A stretch of 46,731 nucleotides of DNA from NCBI GenBank assembly GCA_027579435.1, contig JANBPK010000840.1:1-46731 (forward strand), read 5' to 3'. The stretch comes from Candolleomyces eurysporus. Lineage: Eukaryota; Basidiomycota; Agaricomycetes; Agaricales; Psathyrellaceae. Numbering within the stretch: the stretch's first letter is position 1; every line of letters begins with the position of its first letter. The notes below the pieces were generated by a model, which ran no database searches, was not told the origin of the DNA, and saw nothing but the letters and a program-made list of their open reading frames with translations. Positions 1 through 11,156 of this stretch are shown piece after piece. Position numbers and translations under genes: made by a program.

Positions 1-311
1 GATTGCATGGCTCCAGATAGTATATATATTGGACTCTCTTAGCATAGTTTTTCCCCAGAGAATTACTGCTGTTTTATTTGTGTTTACTTTGCATTTGCAA
101 TCGACTGGATTTGTGACTTTTATCTCACGCGGCGTGATACTAAGTTAAAGGAAAGATCAAAGCTATAAAGAAGTAACCTTAGGGTTAACTGTGTGATTAT
201 TGAGTACTCCTCGATTACTTGGAATTAGTGTGCACAAGAGAGAGAGTAAATTCTTAATACTCTACACTACCCCCCATACTCGCACCCCCGATTTGGTGCG
301 GCACGACTACA
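1..311 (-). repeat. Partial LTR, truncated by the window edge
   Basis: Read on the minus strand the block starts at 311 with TGTAGTCGTGCCGCACC. It parallels the LTR-like block at 30496-30932: both share a GTGCGAGT..GGGGG stretch, an ATTAAGAAT stretch, a CCGYGTGARATA motif and an A-rich AAGTAAA..ATAAAACA tail in the same order. Its far end lies outside the window. It abuts the broken KDZ frame, so it probably inserted into that element. The similarity was judged by eye and is clearly diverged. Confidence 0.5.
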
Positions 312-1449
312 AAGGTGTATACATACTGCTTACCTCGCACGGCTCAACTTAGAGTTGGTGTAGGTGTTAAGTTGTGTGTGTTAGTAGTCTCGCCGTTCTC
401 GATCACTTCATCGGTCAGGCGGGAAACAGTCTGGTAGAATTCGTAGGTTGAGAGCTTAGACTCATACTGGTGTAATTCAAATAGTTCCAGAACTCGAAAA
501 GTTGCTGCTTGGGATTGACGACCGTAGCAGGGTAGAGGCAACGCTCAAGCAGTTGTTCAACTTGCCCCTTTGAGCTATGACCACAGCCACAGTAGTCCAG
601 GCCAACCGAATGGATCTGATCGGAATCAATAATGACAAAGTCGTCACCCCATGCCTTGACAGGATGAGGGCATCGCTTGCCTGCAGAATGGCCGAGCTGA
701 ATTCACAGGCCGAGGGATTTCAATGAGGAGCGCTCGAAGTATGTTCCATTCCAACACTGCTAATGCTGGTCAGAGTTTGAAGGTTCTCTACTGAAGCAAT
801 AGGGCTTACCTCAATTCGATGAAGGGGTAGATGCTGATGCATCGACACCATGCATTCTTGACAGACCATTCTCAGGTTGTCGCAGCACAAACACCAGAAC
901 TTGGCCTCATGATCTGAACTTTGGCATCGGGAGCAGCTTGTGCCATCAGAGTGTCCACGCCCCTCGAGGGTAATCAAACTTCGAAGGTACGCATCAACAT
1001 GCTTCGTCCATTCGTGCATCGCTTTGTCCTATATTTTGATCAGAATTTGAATAAATGAGCGAATCTCGTTTACAAACCCCTTTTCCTTTCTCCTTTGGAA
1101 GGTCGGGATCATTCTCTGGAGGTAACATGTCCCGATCCACAAAGCTGTCGACATAGCCTTGATCCCAGCCTCCTGATTGGTGGACTTGATCCCAAACCGC
1201 ATCCAATTGGGAGTCAGTCAAATTGCGTTCCTTCCAGGCAAACGCTGCAATTGCAGCATTCACATCAGAGTGAAACGAGGTGTCCCTGACCTTGAATCCA
1301 CCCTGGACAGATTTCAGCTTCTTGATTTTAAGAGTGGACGACAGAGGTAGGGGCACAGTGCTTGATCCTTGTTGAAAGATTGGCGAAGGAAGGTGCGTTG
1401 CACACTTGATTTTCTCCTTCTTAGACGCCTTTCCCTGGTTCCTGCCCAT
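312..1449 (-). pseudogene. KDZ-type transposase, N-terminal part, broken
   Basis: KDZ (Kyakuja-Dileera-Zisupton) transposases mobilise basidiomycete DNA transposons and carry an N-terminal CxC2 cysteine cluster. Exon 1 runs 1449-1078 (start MGRNQGKASKK), exon 2 runs 1028-810 and exon 3 starts at 756. All junctions are GT..AG and keep phase 0. Exon 2 carries the cluster CSRCQ..CLCCDNLRMVCQECM..H..HRIE. Exon 3 continues as CWNGTYFE and later LDYCGCGHSSKG, as expected of the family. Damage: an in-frame TGA at 705-703 (CTG TGA ATT, fits CGA decay), a frameshift near 490-515 before ATFRVLELFELHQYESKLS, another TGA near 344, and loss of the catalytic part where the LTR begins at 311. Identification is from remembered family motifs and is good. 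Confidence 0.75.
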
Positions 1450-1492
1450 CGGTGCAACAAGAGAGAGCAGAATGTGCTGGGGGAAAGATCAG

Positions 1493-1549
1493 AATGTCAT
1501 CGGAGGGTCTCAATGTCACCAGAGGGTCTCAATGTCACCAGAGGGTCTC
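1493..1549. repeat. 19-bp tandem repeat, three copies
   Basis: Three abutting copies of AATGTCAYCRGAGGGTCTC at 1493-1511, 1512-1530 and 1531-1549; copies 2 and 3 are identical. They lie between the divergent starts of the KDZ remnant (1449) and the plus-strand gene (1642), where a shared promoter would be. A cis-regulatory role is inference only. Confidence 0.85.
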
Positions 1550-1641
1550 AATGAATTACTCATTTGTTCGGCCGGATCATGATGCGGTGCTGGTGTATAT
1601 TAACCTGAAGGCCCTGTGCCTGGTTCGAAGCTGCATCAAAC

Positions 1642-2388
1642 ATGGGAAGAACAATTAAGTACCAATCAGAGGAACAATGCAGAGTTGCACGTCGCGAACA
1701 GCGCTTCAATCGAAGTATGAGACCAGGGTACGTTCACTCTTGATCCTGCGCAAGCACAATCTAAGTGACTTCATCCTGGTGCAGGGCAAAGGAGGCTCGT
1801 TGTGAGGAGAATCGCCAGGCGTACGCCAAACGGAAGGTGATAGTGGTTCCTGAAGTTTCGGAAGTTGTGATAGCTCTCGCATCGGAGGAAATAGGGGAGA
1901 ATAGCGTGGAGGAGCACCTATTTGTGCATCATTCGTCTTCTGCAGCACCGCTCGAACTTCCTGACATCACCTTCACCGATGCCGATTTCGAGAGAATGCT
2001 CGGCCACCCACCATATCCCTCACATATCATCGGCTATGGGTCGTTTGAGAAGGAATGGCCAAAAATATCGACCGCATTTCATGGCTATGCCATCCAAACT
2101 TATGTTTTGGAGGAAATCAAGTGGAGCAATCAGGCAGCTAGTCGCGATCGAGCCTCCCTTGCTTCCGAATTGTCCAAAGAATATCGAGATCTGATGAAGC
2201 ATTGGGAACAATTCAGTACGGAAACGCGCAAGTATGGTGACGAGCTTCCAACAGAGTTCATAACCTTCCAAAACCAGCTTTGGTTTGCTTGGCGTCTTAC
2301 GTGGCTGGCCGCAGACATAGGGAGCTTGGTAGAGGGGCAGGAGGTGCTTCTCAAGTCTGTGCGGGAGCGAATCAGCCATTTCATATAA
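1642..2388 (+). CDS. Two-exon protein with basic N-terminal motif, unknown function
   Basis: Exon 1 is 1642-1727, the intron is 1728-1784 (GTACGT..GTGCAG), and exon 2 is 1785-2388 ending in TAA. The product has 229 residues. The start was chosen because ATG at 1642 opens MGRTIKYQSEEQCRVARRE, and the splice joins this in frame to GAKEARCEENRQAYAKRK. The result is a basic, helical segment of about 50 residues like those at the start of many Agaricomycete hypothetical proteins; it may bind nucleic acid. The remaining 175 residues are charged and probably helical (for example SNQAASRDRASLASELSKEY), with no enzyme motif I can name. No internal stop or frameshift is seen. It diverges from the KDZ transposase remnant with 192 bp between starts, so it may be a passenger or partner gene of that element, or a host gene beside it. 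Confidence 0.6.
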
Positions 2389-4263
2389 TTACAAGATTAC
2401 ATATTCTCAATCGATAGGAAACCTGGCTGTTGACAATGCTGGAGCAGGAGTAAGAATGAAACAGTTGGTCCGCGTGTTCCACTGTGCTAATGCAACTTAC
2501 AATCCAGAGATTATTGGGCCTTTCCTCATACGAAGTGTTATTTGTAGTTGCTTGATGGCAGTGTTTGCACAAATGGCACAGCGCTAATCGTGGGTGCGCT
2601 GGTGAAGCCACCCACACCGAAAGGCTGAGATCCAGGATTTCGACTGCGAGGATGAGCTTTAGGATTAGATAGAGACATCTCACTCACCTGAGCTGGGGGG
2701 GGATTCAGAAGTTTCGGGTTTGAGACAAAGGTAGTTTGTGTTCGGAAATCAGCCACCCAGAAGGAGTCGTTGAGGGCAGGGCATCTGAGCCCAAGCACAG
2801 CCCCACGCAGCACAGCGCCCATTTGCCTGTTTACCCTCTTTGCCCAAAAGTAACACATCATCCATCTTCGATTTTGCAGACTAACGACGGACAATACACC
2901 ACAACGACGCTAGGAATGCACCTTGCACCATGATGCCCATCCCAGTTTGCCGTCATTTAGGACATCCGCTCGCACCAGGTCATCTGGTGCCCATACCGCC
3001 ATTTACGAAACTCTCTGCGCTCGGTGAACAGGGTCGGTCAGCAAGTCTTGCTTGGTCTAGTCACTTCAACACCTTGCCCTGTCTTTTTCAGGACTCTTTG
3101 CTCCTTGTCGCTCCACTCTGCTACTGTGTCTGCCTGAGCGATTTCATCATAGGCTAGAATCTAAAATGACCCCGCAATTTCGGACCTGTTGGCTAACTCT
3201 GGAAGGAGCTCTGTTCTGCAATTGAGCTGCTTGAATGAATAACTTGACGGCAATCTTTGAATCCACGCAGCGCTAGTGAAGTTGGGCTTATCGGCTGGCC
3301 GGGGGAATGGATGGCACATGCAGTGACGTCATAGCCACTTTGGTTTCTGCTAAGTCCACGGCGCAGGCTAGGACACTCTCCATCCATCTTTGGGTATTGG
3401 TGTAGCCAACAGAGGCTGTCATATTTGCATCTGGGTGGTTACATCTACTGGGGGCTCAAACCACGGCTCTGCAACTGCTGTCAACGCTGCACAAATGCTG
3501 TTCATTGGCCTATCAACACACTTTGCGCCCAAAAATCCGCGATTTTCTGAGGACACTTGACTAGACATTGATCTCACACACTCTTCTTCCATCCCTGGCT
3601 ACCTCTGAGGTGGGAGAGCACCCGATGATCTTGAGCTGACCAAATGTAACGACACAGATTACTGAATCTTGTTTCCGCAAAGGCGCTGTTAGAATAGCAT
3701 TCAACTACCCCAGTTGCACGGCTACCACTGGTATAACATTACTTATTGCCTCCCTGGGGTCCTTGAATGAAATTTTTTAGTATTATATTGTATCAGTGTG
3801 CTGAGATTTAGCGCAAGGGCATATTTTCGATGGAGCGTCTAAATGTTGATCAACACAAAAAATTGCGTTTAACGAGCTATCTGGCCCAACTAGACCAAGT
3901 TGAGCTCAATAAGGAGCCTGTCTGAGTGGTTAAAAGCAAACAGCTCATGTCATTTGAGCCCTTTCGCGTTTTCATGACATCTTGAACCAGAACTCCGTTG
4001 ACAGACCAGAGTGTCATACAGAGTTTTTGGCCAGTTTTGCGACTTTTGTGACTTTTGAAACACTTGAATAAGAAAAAAATTGCCGAGACTCCAACAAACA
4101 GATCCAAGAAGACATTTGTCAGAGTCATGTTTTCCAATGNTTTTTTTTTCGTTATCGGACAACGCGATCCCATACTACTTCAAAATCTCTGGTTTTCCCC
4201 AAAGTCAGCGAACTTTTAAACGGGTTCTCATTGGTTGAGTCCAATACCCGTTGCCCGTTCCGC
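2389..4263. other. No recognisable gene
   Basis: Short open frames exist on both strands, for example minus 2894-2538, but none shows a known motif or convincing splice structure. One ambiguous base precedes a T run at 4140. I see no tRNA, clear repeat or TIR here. Confidence 0.5.
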
Positions 4264-6410
4264 TGATACACCATCTGCGTAGACACCCTCTCAAATTCGC
4301 GAATCTGTTCGTAAAGTTCGCGAATCGACGTAGATAATTAAAGAGATCTTCTTGAAGGAAGGGAAATATGAGAGTTGGAGTTATCCCTGACTGTCAACTA
4401 AGCAGACGCCCTAGAGCACGAAAGAACGTTGAGTAAGACGGTTCTGCGACGACACTTTAAGTTCACAAAGGTCTCGCGAGCGTATCTGAAACGCAGTCAT
4501 ACTATTCGAAGTCTAACCAGCATGCCTGACCTGGTGAGGTACGATGCTGGAGGGAGTTGTGCACATTACAAGGGAATTCGCCCTGACATTCGCTAAGTAG
4601 AAGGCTTCACGAAGCAGCCGGTGGCTTCGAGAATTGATGAGCGATCCGCTAAGTCAATAAGCGTTGACATGACCCGAATTGGAAGGAACGGAAGCAGTGA
4701 TCAATATCGGACAGCTAATCCGAAGTTCGTGAACCTGCTCGGCAAACCGGAAAGTACGACTAAAGCTTATGTGGTTATCTACCCGAAGCTCAGTCAGCCT
4801 GTCCATAGCCAAGAGAAAGAAAGAGTCAGCAGAGTAGTGAAGCAGTGTGGCTTGGTGGAGCCAAGCACCCAAAATTCGGATCAATTCGTCGGATTAGGTG
4901 CGCGAACGGAAGGGCGCGCTCTCCGGAAGCAATCCTCGGTGAATATCCATGCGGGCTTGATAACAGCTGCGTCCAGAACAGGTTTGCGAAGCGCCTGGGC
5001 TGCGTTCTATGGTTCGAGACTCAACTCTCGGCCTTCGATACCCTCATGTGATTGTGTTTCTTATCTCTCTCTGTCTCTGTCATTTGTTTGTTTTTTTGTC
5101 TATTTGCCAAACAATAATTACATATATATACGTCTCTGTTTTATCTATTATATCATTAGCGGGTAGCTAGCGTTTGTATTTCGCGTCGGGACCATGTTCC
5201 CAGGAATCTACGAGTGTTACGTCCGAGCTAATCGTAATCAATCTCTGTTCCCGGATTCTCAGAGTCGCCGTCTTCGTTCCCTGCGTCTGGAACTTTGGGT
5301 GGTACGAAGGGTAGATTCGGCGCTGAGTTGGAAAACGGTGTGTTGGTATAGAACACCGAAGCTCGTGGATTGAGGTACGCGACTGATTGATTGTACGTGG
5401 AGACTGTTGTACTGAAGAGTGGAATAAACAATGGGGACCCAACCTCCTGTAAGTAGTATTGGATGTATAGCGTGGTGGGTGATAGATATCGGCACAAGCA
5501 CACGGTCTCGAACATTCACTGTAAGGCGGCCCGAGTGGTACTGGATAGTCCCTGGATCAATGATTGAATGAAGCCGAGGATTTCGGTGTCGGTAACCGGA
5601 AATATGTGTGAGGTGGTTTCGTTATAATGTGGAAGAAGTTGTTTAATGATGGTGAGACAAAGGACGGCTTTGTCGTGTTCGTCGTCGCGTTGTAAGTCGA
5701 GTGAAAGTCGGACAGTACTAGGCATAAGCCGTAGCGTAAGTACAAGTTATCGATGAATCTCGAGAACAAGCTGAGGAGCCTGTCTCGTTTCTCCATTGGT
5801 ATTTATACTAGTACATGAAGTCGAGTCATACTACTAGTTAGTCATTCCTAGCCCTTTATCCTAAGTCATAAAAATAAAAATGAGTCTTATAGACCCAACT
5901 CGACTAGTTCTTGAGTCACTTGTACTAACTTATCTAAAGTACTAGTAAAGCGAGTCATTATATCTACGAACCTGTCCTTAGGAGTCATGTTACCTGTAAC
6001 AATGAGAGCCATCTGTTATCGAGAAAAGAGTGTTTAAGTTCGCGAAGTCATTCAGAGTTGTGTCGCTTGCGTTTATCGAATCGTTCTTGCGTTAAAGTTG
6101 CTCGAGACCATGTTCTCTGTTCGCGAAGTTATCCGTCGTATCTCGAACCTTACCGTGTGTTAGCGAAGTCACTTCATGAAGCATTTCTATCGTTGCTGGT
6201 TGAGCCTTAGCTCCCCCTCGAACTTGCGATTGTACAAGAAGAGTTCTAGAAGCCTCTGTCGACTAGACTTAGAGCTTTTACCTATACCCCTTGCCCGCCT
6301 TTATCTTCATCAAAGGTATTTGGTGTGTTGTGTTGTTGTGGTTGTGTGTGTGTGTGATATAGTTCTATAGTTTTGTTGTTAGAGCACCCTAGTTTGCTAC
6401 CTGCACATCA
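4264..6410 (+). repeat. Left arm of long inverted repeat (LTR-like, TGAT...ATCA)
   Basis: The unit starts TGATACACCATCTGCGTAGA and ends GCTACCTGCACATCA, so it has TG..CA ends like an LTR. A reverse-complement copy lies at 8759-10095 and a partial third copy in the same orientation at 25595-25796. After removing the solo LTR at 5215-6001 the arm is about 1.35 kb, matching the other arm along its whole length. CpG sites are largely kept, for example TTCGCGAATCTGTTCG where the other arm has TTTGCAAATCTATTTG. It carries a TATA-rich stretch near 5125. An open frame of about 180 codons starts near 4621. No 5-bp target duplication flanks it (TCCGC before, GTGGA after). Confidence 0.85.
5215..6001. 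mobile_element. Solo LTR inserted in the left arm
   Basis: A 787-bp insertion that is absent from the right arm. It begins TGTTACGTCC and ends ATGTTACCTGTAACA, so the terminal 6 bp are inverted (TGTTAC/GTAACA). It is flanked by ACGAG (5210-5214) and ATGAG (6002-6006). The uninterrupted right arm reads ACAAG at that point, so ACGAG is a 5-bp target duplication with one C-to-T change at a CpG. Length and ends fit a solo Ty3/gypsy or Ty1/copia LTR. No internal region is present. Confidence 0.85.
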
Positions 6411-8758
6411 GTGGATGGAGTACCAGATTGAAGAGCAAGAGTGGCAATGTGAGACGACTGAGAAAACACCTCCGAGAGTTGGACATGCCATGGTTTAGGA
6501 AGGAAGAGGAGGGCTGATGAAATATCAACCGCTTCTGCATCAAGTTCTGCAAGCTCCTACAGGAATATGCAAAGGATATCAGCCAAGTTAAATGATGGGT
6601 CTCATACTCAGCTACAGCGCCAGCAGGGTTTCCCTCGTTCGAATGGGACAACCTCCTCAAAGGGAAGGCAGTCAATCTGGACATTGTTTACAGCTCTGTC
6701 TTCCACATCATTGCTGTTAAAGAAAATTGAGGATGCATTGGAGATCACGAGATCAGTCTTGGACACACAGAACCAACAAGAAAAGTCCATACCAACAGCA
6801 AGTGGACAATCACATGGAACCTTGTGGTCAAGGCTGCCAGCTTCTTGTTCCCACATCGCAAAGAGGAGCTCAGCACCTACAGCAAGTACATTCAAGGTGA
6901 ATTTTCAGCCCGCCAAACGGAGGCGCATTGGTGGGTTATCTGCTTCAACCAGTCAGTTAGAAATGAGGTTGGAGGGGGAACAAAGATGCTGCTCACCGAC
7001 TTCCACCATTTCGACCAACACCATGCAGCCATCCTCTACACTGATGGACTCTTTGCCAATCCAGACCTTTGCCAAGCCAATCGTTGAGTCAAATCCAACA
7101 ACATCTGTCAAAGGTACAACACCAAGAATGGATGACCCAACAACTTGTCCAGCTGTTGGTACTGCCATACCTGTAGGAAATGTGGAAGGGGTGGTCATGG
7201 AGCAGTGGCTTGTGAGGTCAAGAAATGAGGTGATACATGGGATGGTTCCTAAATATCGCTGTTTCAGCATGTGGGACACCACCCAAACCAGCTTACCTAA
7301 CACTGCTGACTGGACGGTTACAGCTCAACCACTTCCTTGACCACCAACCAAGGAATTATCAAACACAACAAATGGCAATACTATACTACAAAATCCCCAA
7401 CTTTTCAAGGTCTCAACACTAATAAATATTGATCACTTTGAAGACCTTTTTTGAAATCATCCGAATCCCCTTTTTGTTTGTTCTGTGGTAACTGGACTCA
7501 GAGAAGGTTTCTGGCCATGCGCCGATACCAATCTCCCTGGTTACCCAACTATGCACAACGCCCACATTGGTGCGACCTCCAATGTTGACAAGGCTGTTTT
7601 CTTGAATGCCCAAATCAATTTGGAGATCTCAAAAAAGGACATTTCTCCCAGCCCTTTGGACCTGACCTGCTCCCTGGTATGTACAGCATGCCAATTCATG
7701 CAGTTCCAAAAGATGGGGGTACTACATACCACATGATCACCAACCACAGTGCCGGACACTTCTCCCTCAACAGCATGATCAATAAGTGTCATGTCTCCCC
7801 TTCCCCTCTTGACAACATAAAACACATTGGTGACTGCTTGCTTCGTTTCAAAGAAATGAATCCAGAGCAGCATCTAGTGATGTGGAAGGCTGATGCTGCT
7901 GAGGCCTACCGACTCTTACCTGTTCACCCCCACTGGCAGCTCAAGCAGATTGTCACCTTCAAAGACAGGCATCACGTCAATAGACAAAACACCTTTGGTG
8001 GCCAGGCGTTGGGTGCTCTTTGGATTGCATTCATGGCCTTGGTCATCTGGACTGCCATCAATGAGAGACCAATCTCCAACCTTATTGGAGCTTATGTCGA
8101 CGACTCATTTGGTTTCAATGACAAGAATGACCAACTATTCTACTGTCCATACTCAACCTTCTTACCCCAATCACAGGTGCAACTCCTCAAGCTCTGGGAC
8201 AAGCTGGGGATCCCCCACAAAGAAACAAAGCAAGTGTCTGGATCACCATTAACGATTATCAGTTTTGGCGCCAATCTGAATACCATGATGATTACTCTAC
8301 CAGTTGAAGCAAAGAAGAAGCTCATCGATGAGTTAGAAGTTTGGATCAAGAAGCCAAGAAAGGGTTCCAACAACAAAGGGAAGCTCAAGTTGAAGCGGTG
8401 GCAGACCCTGGCTGGTTGGGTCAACTGGGCACTCAATGTATATCCTTGGCTGCGACTAGCACTAACAGAGTCTACCCAAAGATGTCTGGGAGAGAAGGGC
8501 CTTCCACCAAAATTTGGATTAATAACACTGTTCATTTTGACTTAACATGGGCTCAGGATCACTTGAACACCCTCCCTGGAGCACATTTGATCTTATGCAC
8601 AACTTGGGATCCTTCTGGGGCCGACATTGCGCTGTATGTGGATGCATGCCTTGAGGAAATGGGGTTTTGATATGCAGACAAAGACGTTGGCTACTACTTG
8701 CATGTCCTGACTCCTGCCCCTTCACATCTCATTTTCTACTATGAAGCGCTATGCACCC
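6411..8758 (+). pseudogene. DIRS-like reverse transcriptase/RNase H with gag-like N-terminus, decayed
   Basis: A reading path runs across this core with several stops. From about 6641 it gives EWDNLLKGKAVNLDIV and later FLFPHRKEELSTYSKYI and LLTDFHHFD, a gag-like domain. Next comes a CCHC knuckle CRKCGRGGHGAVAC (7172-7213). The reverse transcriptase is open at 7679-8545: VPKDGGTTYHMITNHSAG, then WKADAAEAYRLLPVHPHWQL, then catalytic YVDD at 8093-8104, then LAGWVNWALNVYPWLR. A frameshift near 8500-8530 leads to an RNase H-like part (LYVDACLEEMGF, stop, YADKDVGYYL) that is cut at 8758 by the right arm. The palm order and the AGWVNWALNV block recall the basidiomycete tyrosine-recombinase (DIRS-like) RT family, but no recombinase is seen. 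The element is dead. Confidence 0.65.
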
Positions 8759-10095
8759 TGATGTGCAGGTAGCAAACTAGAGTGCTCTAACAACAAAACT
8801 ACAGAACTCAAACACACACACACAACCACAACAAAACAACACACCAAAAACCTTTGTGAAGATAAAGGTGGGCAAGGGGTATAGGTAAAAGCTCTAAGTC
8901 TGGTTGACAGAGGCTTCTAGAACTCTTCTTGTACAATTGCAAGTTCAAGGGGGAGCTAAGGCTCAACCAGCAGCGATAGAAATGCTTCACAAAGTGACTT
9001 TGCTAATACGTGGTAAGGTTCGAGATACAACAGATAACTTTGCAAACAGAGGAACACGGCCTCAAGCAACTTTAACGCAAGAATGATTCAATAAAACGCA
9101 AGCAACACAACTCTGATGACTTTGTGAACTTAACACTCTTTCTTGACAACATCACGGCTCTTGTAGATTCCTGGAACATGACCCCAACACAAAATACAAA
9201 TGCTAGCTACCCACTAATGCTATAATAGTATAAAACTGAGACATATATATATGTAATTATTGTTTGGCAAACAGACAAAGAAACAAACAGATGACAGAGA
9301 GAGAGAGATAAGAAACACGATCACATGAGGGTTTCAAAGGCCAAGAGTTGAGTCCCAAACCTTATAACACAGCCCAGGCCCTTTGCAAACCTGTTCTGGA
9401 CACAACTGTTGTCAAGTCTGCATGGATATTCACTGAGGATTGCTCCTGGAGAGCGCGCCCTTCTGTTTGCAAACCTAATCCGACAAATTGATTCGAGTTT
9501 TGGGTGCTTGGCTCCACCAAGCCACACTGATTCACTACTCTGCTGACTCCTTCTATCTCTTGGCTATGGACAGGCTGACTGAGCTTTGGGTTGATGACCC
9601 CACAAGCCTTAGTCGTGCTTTCCAGTTTCCCGAGCAGGGTCACAAACTTTGGATTAGCTGTCTGAAATTGATCACTGCTTCCGCTCCTTCCAATTCTGGT
9701 CACGTCAATGCTTAGTGACTTACTGGATTGCTCATGTATTCTCAAAGCCACCAGCTGCTTCATGAAGTCTTTTGCTTAGTGAGTGTCAGGGCAAATTTCC
9801 CTTGTGATGTGCACAACTCCCTCTAGCATTGTTCCTCGCCAGGTCGACTTTGAATAGTATTACTGCGTTTCAGATACATTTGCGAGACCTCTGTGAACTT
9901 AAAGTGTCATTGCAAAACTGTCTTACTCAATGTTCTTTTGTTCTCTAGGGTGCCTGCTTGGTTGGCAGTCAGGGATAACTCCAACTCTTATATTTCCCTT
10001 CCTTCGAGAAGATCTCTTTAATTAGCTATGTCAGTTTGCAAACTTTACAAATAGATTTGCAAATTTGAGAGGGTATCTACGCAGGCGGCATATCA
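8759..10095 (-). repeat. Right arm of long inverted repeat, CpG-depleted
   Basis: Reverse complement of the left arm: on the minus strand it starts at 10095 with TGATATGCCGCCTGCGTAGA and ends at 8759 with CACATCA, 1337 bp. Nearly every CpG compared by eye in the left arm is TG or CA here. The frame corresponding to the left-arm ORF is also open (minus 9763-9362, with the shared block TANPKFV.LLGK.ESTTKA). Its ATG matches an ACG in the left arm, so the start itself is probably a decay product. No target duplication is seen. Confidence 0.85.
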
Positions 10096-10651
10096 CTGCT
10101 CTCATCTCAACTCTCTCCTCTACTTCCATTCCTACTTTGTCCCCCACTTCTGTTCCTACTCTGTCCTCTACTTCTTTCTCTACCCCTTCCCCGGTTGCAT
10201 TTACAGCGTCTAGACCTGGTGACCGAATGTGATCAATGAGGTCAACTTGGAGATGAGTGTGAGGAGCTTTCATCAGAGGATGACTTGTCACTCAACAACT
10301 CGGAGCTTCCACCTCCACTCTGTTGAGAAGGGAGCGTTTTGGAGGATCGGGACTTGTGGTCTCATTGATGGGTTTGCTGGATTTGTTCCATTTGGTTGAT
10401 GTAACTCTGAAGGGCTTGTTCTTTAGCTCCATTGCTGTCATTGTCATTGAAGTCGAGCATGTGGACAACTCTGGAAATGGCTCATCCATGGTTAATCTCT
10501 CCTCGAGCAAAATCTTGGAGGATATGATTGATTTTGATGATGACTGGTCCCAGTTGGGTTGATCCAACAGTGGCGGATTGGGTCTGTTCATTTGGATTTG
10601 GGATAATAGGACAGGGGGATTGTCAGTTTGAATCCTGTTGATTAATTTCAT
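10031..10651 (-). pseudogene. Low-complexity reading frame, 3' end replaced by right arm
   Basis: One minus-strand frame runs from ATG at 10651 to 10031, broken only by TGA at 10294-10292 (TGT TGA GTG, fits CGA decay). It encodes a polar stretch rich in Asn, Ser and Pro and then three 8-residue repeats, EVEDRVGT, EVGDKVGM and EVEERVEM, from a 24-nt tandem repeat. The last 65 nt are right-arm sequence, so the arm boundary truncates it. No family is recognised. It may be the start of a transposon gag-like protein or chance. Confidence 0.3.
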
Positions 10652-11156
10652 TCTGGTTGAAACTCATTGAATTGAGGTGATGAATAGAATAATAGTGAAA
10701 TTAAGCTGTATCTTGTTGTGATGGAAGGAGAACAAGAAATATGAGACTACCTAAAGAAACTGAGACCTACAAGGTGAGGGTGGATGCATGCATGTGCGGT
10801 CTATGCATTCACCATGTGAGGGCAGAAAGACTGCGACTCTGTCACTCTTCGATTGCTTGTTCTCCATTGAACTAGTGTAAACTTTTATTTAAACAATGAA
10901 AAAACAGAATACCCTTGATTTGGAACATCATGCAATGCAAATTTGAATTTGTCTGGCTTGAACATTTGTATTGCAGATTGTAGACAAAGTCAACCCTTGC
11001 ATTTGCTAAAAATGTGCTCTTTGAACAAACACATCAAAAACTGTGGTGATGGCAGATGAGCAACAGAGTCAACCTATGCAGGGTTAAGGCAAGTTATATA
11101 GTTAGGCAATTACGCACATACAAATCAAGGTTCAACATGTGCATCAGCTGTGCTAT
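10652..11156. other. No recognisable gene
   Basis: AT-rich sequence with no open frame of note, no inverted repeat and no LTR terminus that I can support. Confidence 0.5.

Noticed and set aside
4264..10095. Intact LTR retrotransposon with paired LTRs
   Set aside because: The two arms are inverted, not direct, have no common target duplication, and the RNase H frame is cut by the right arm.
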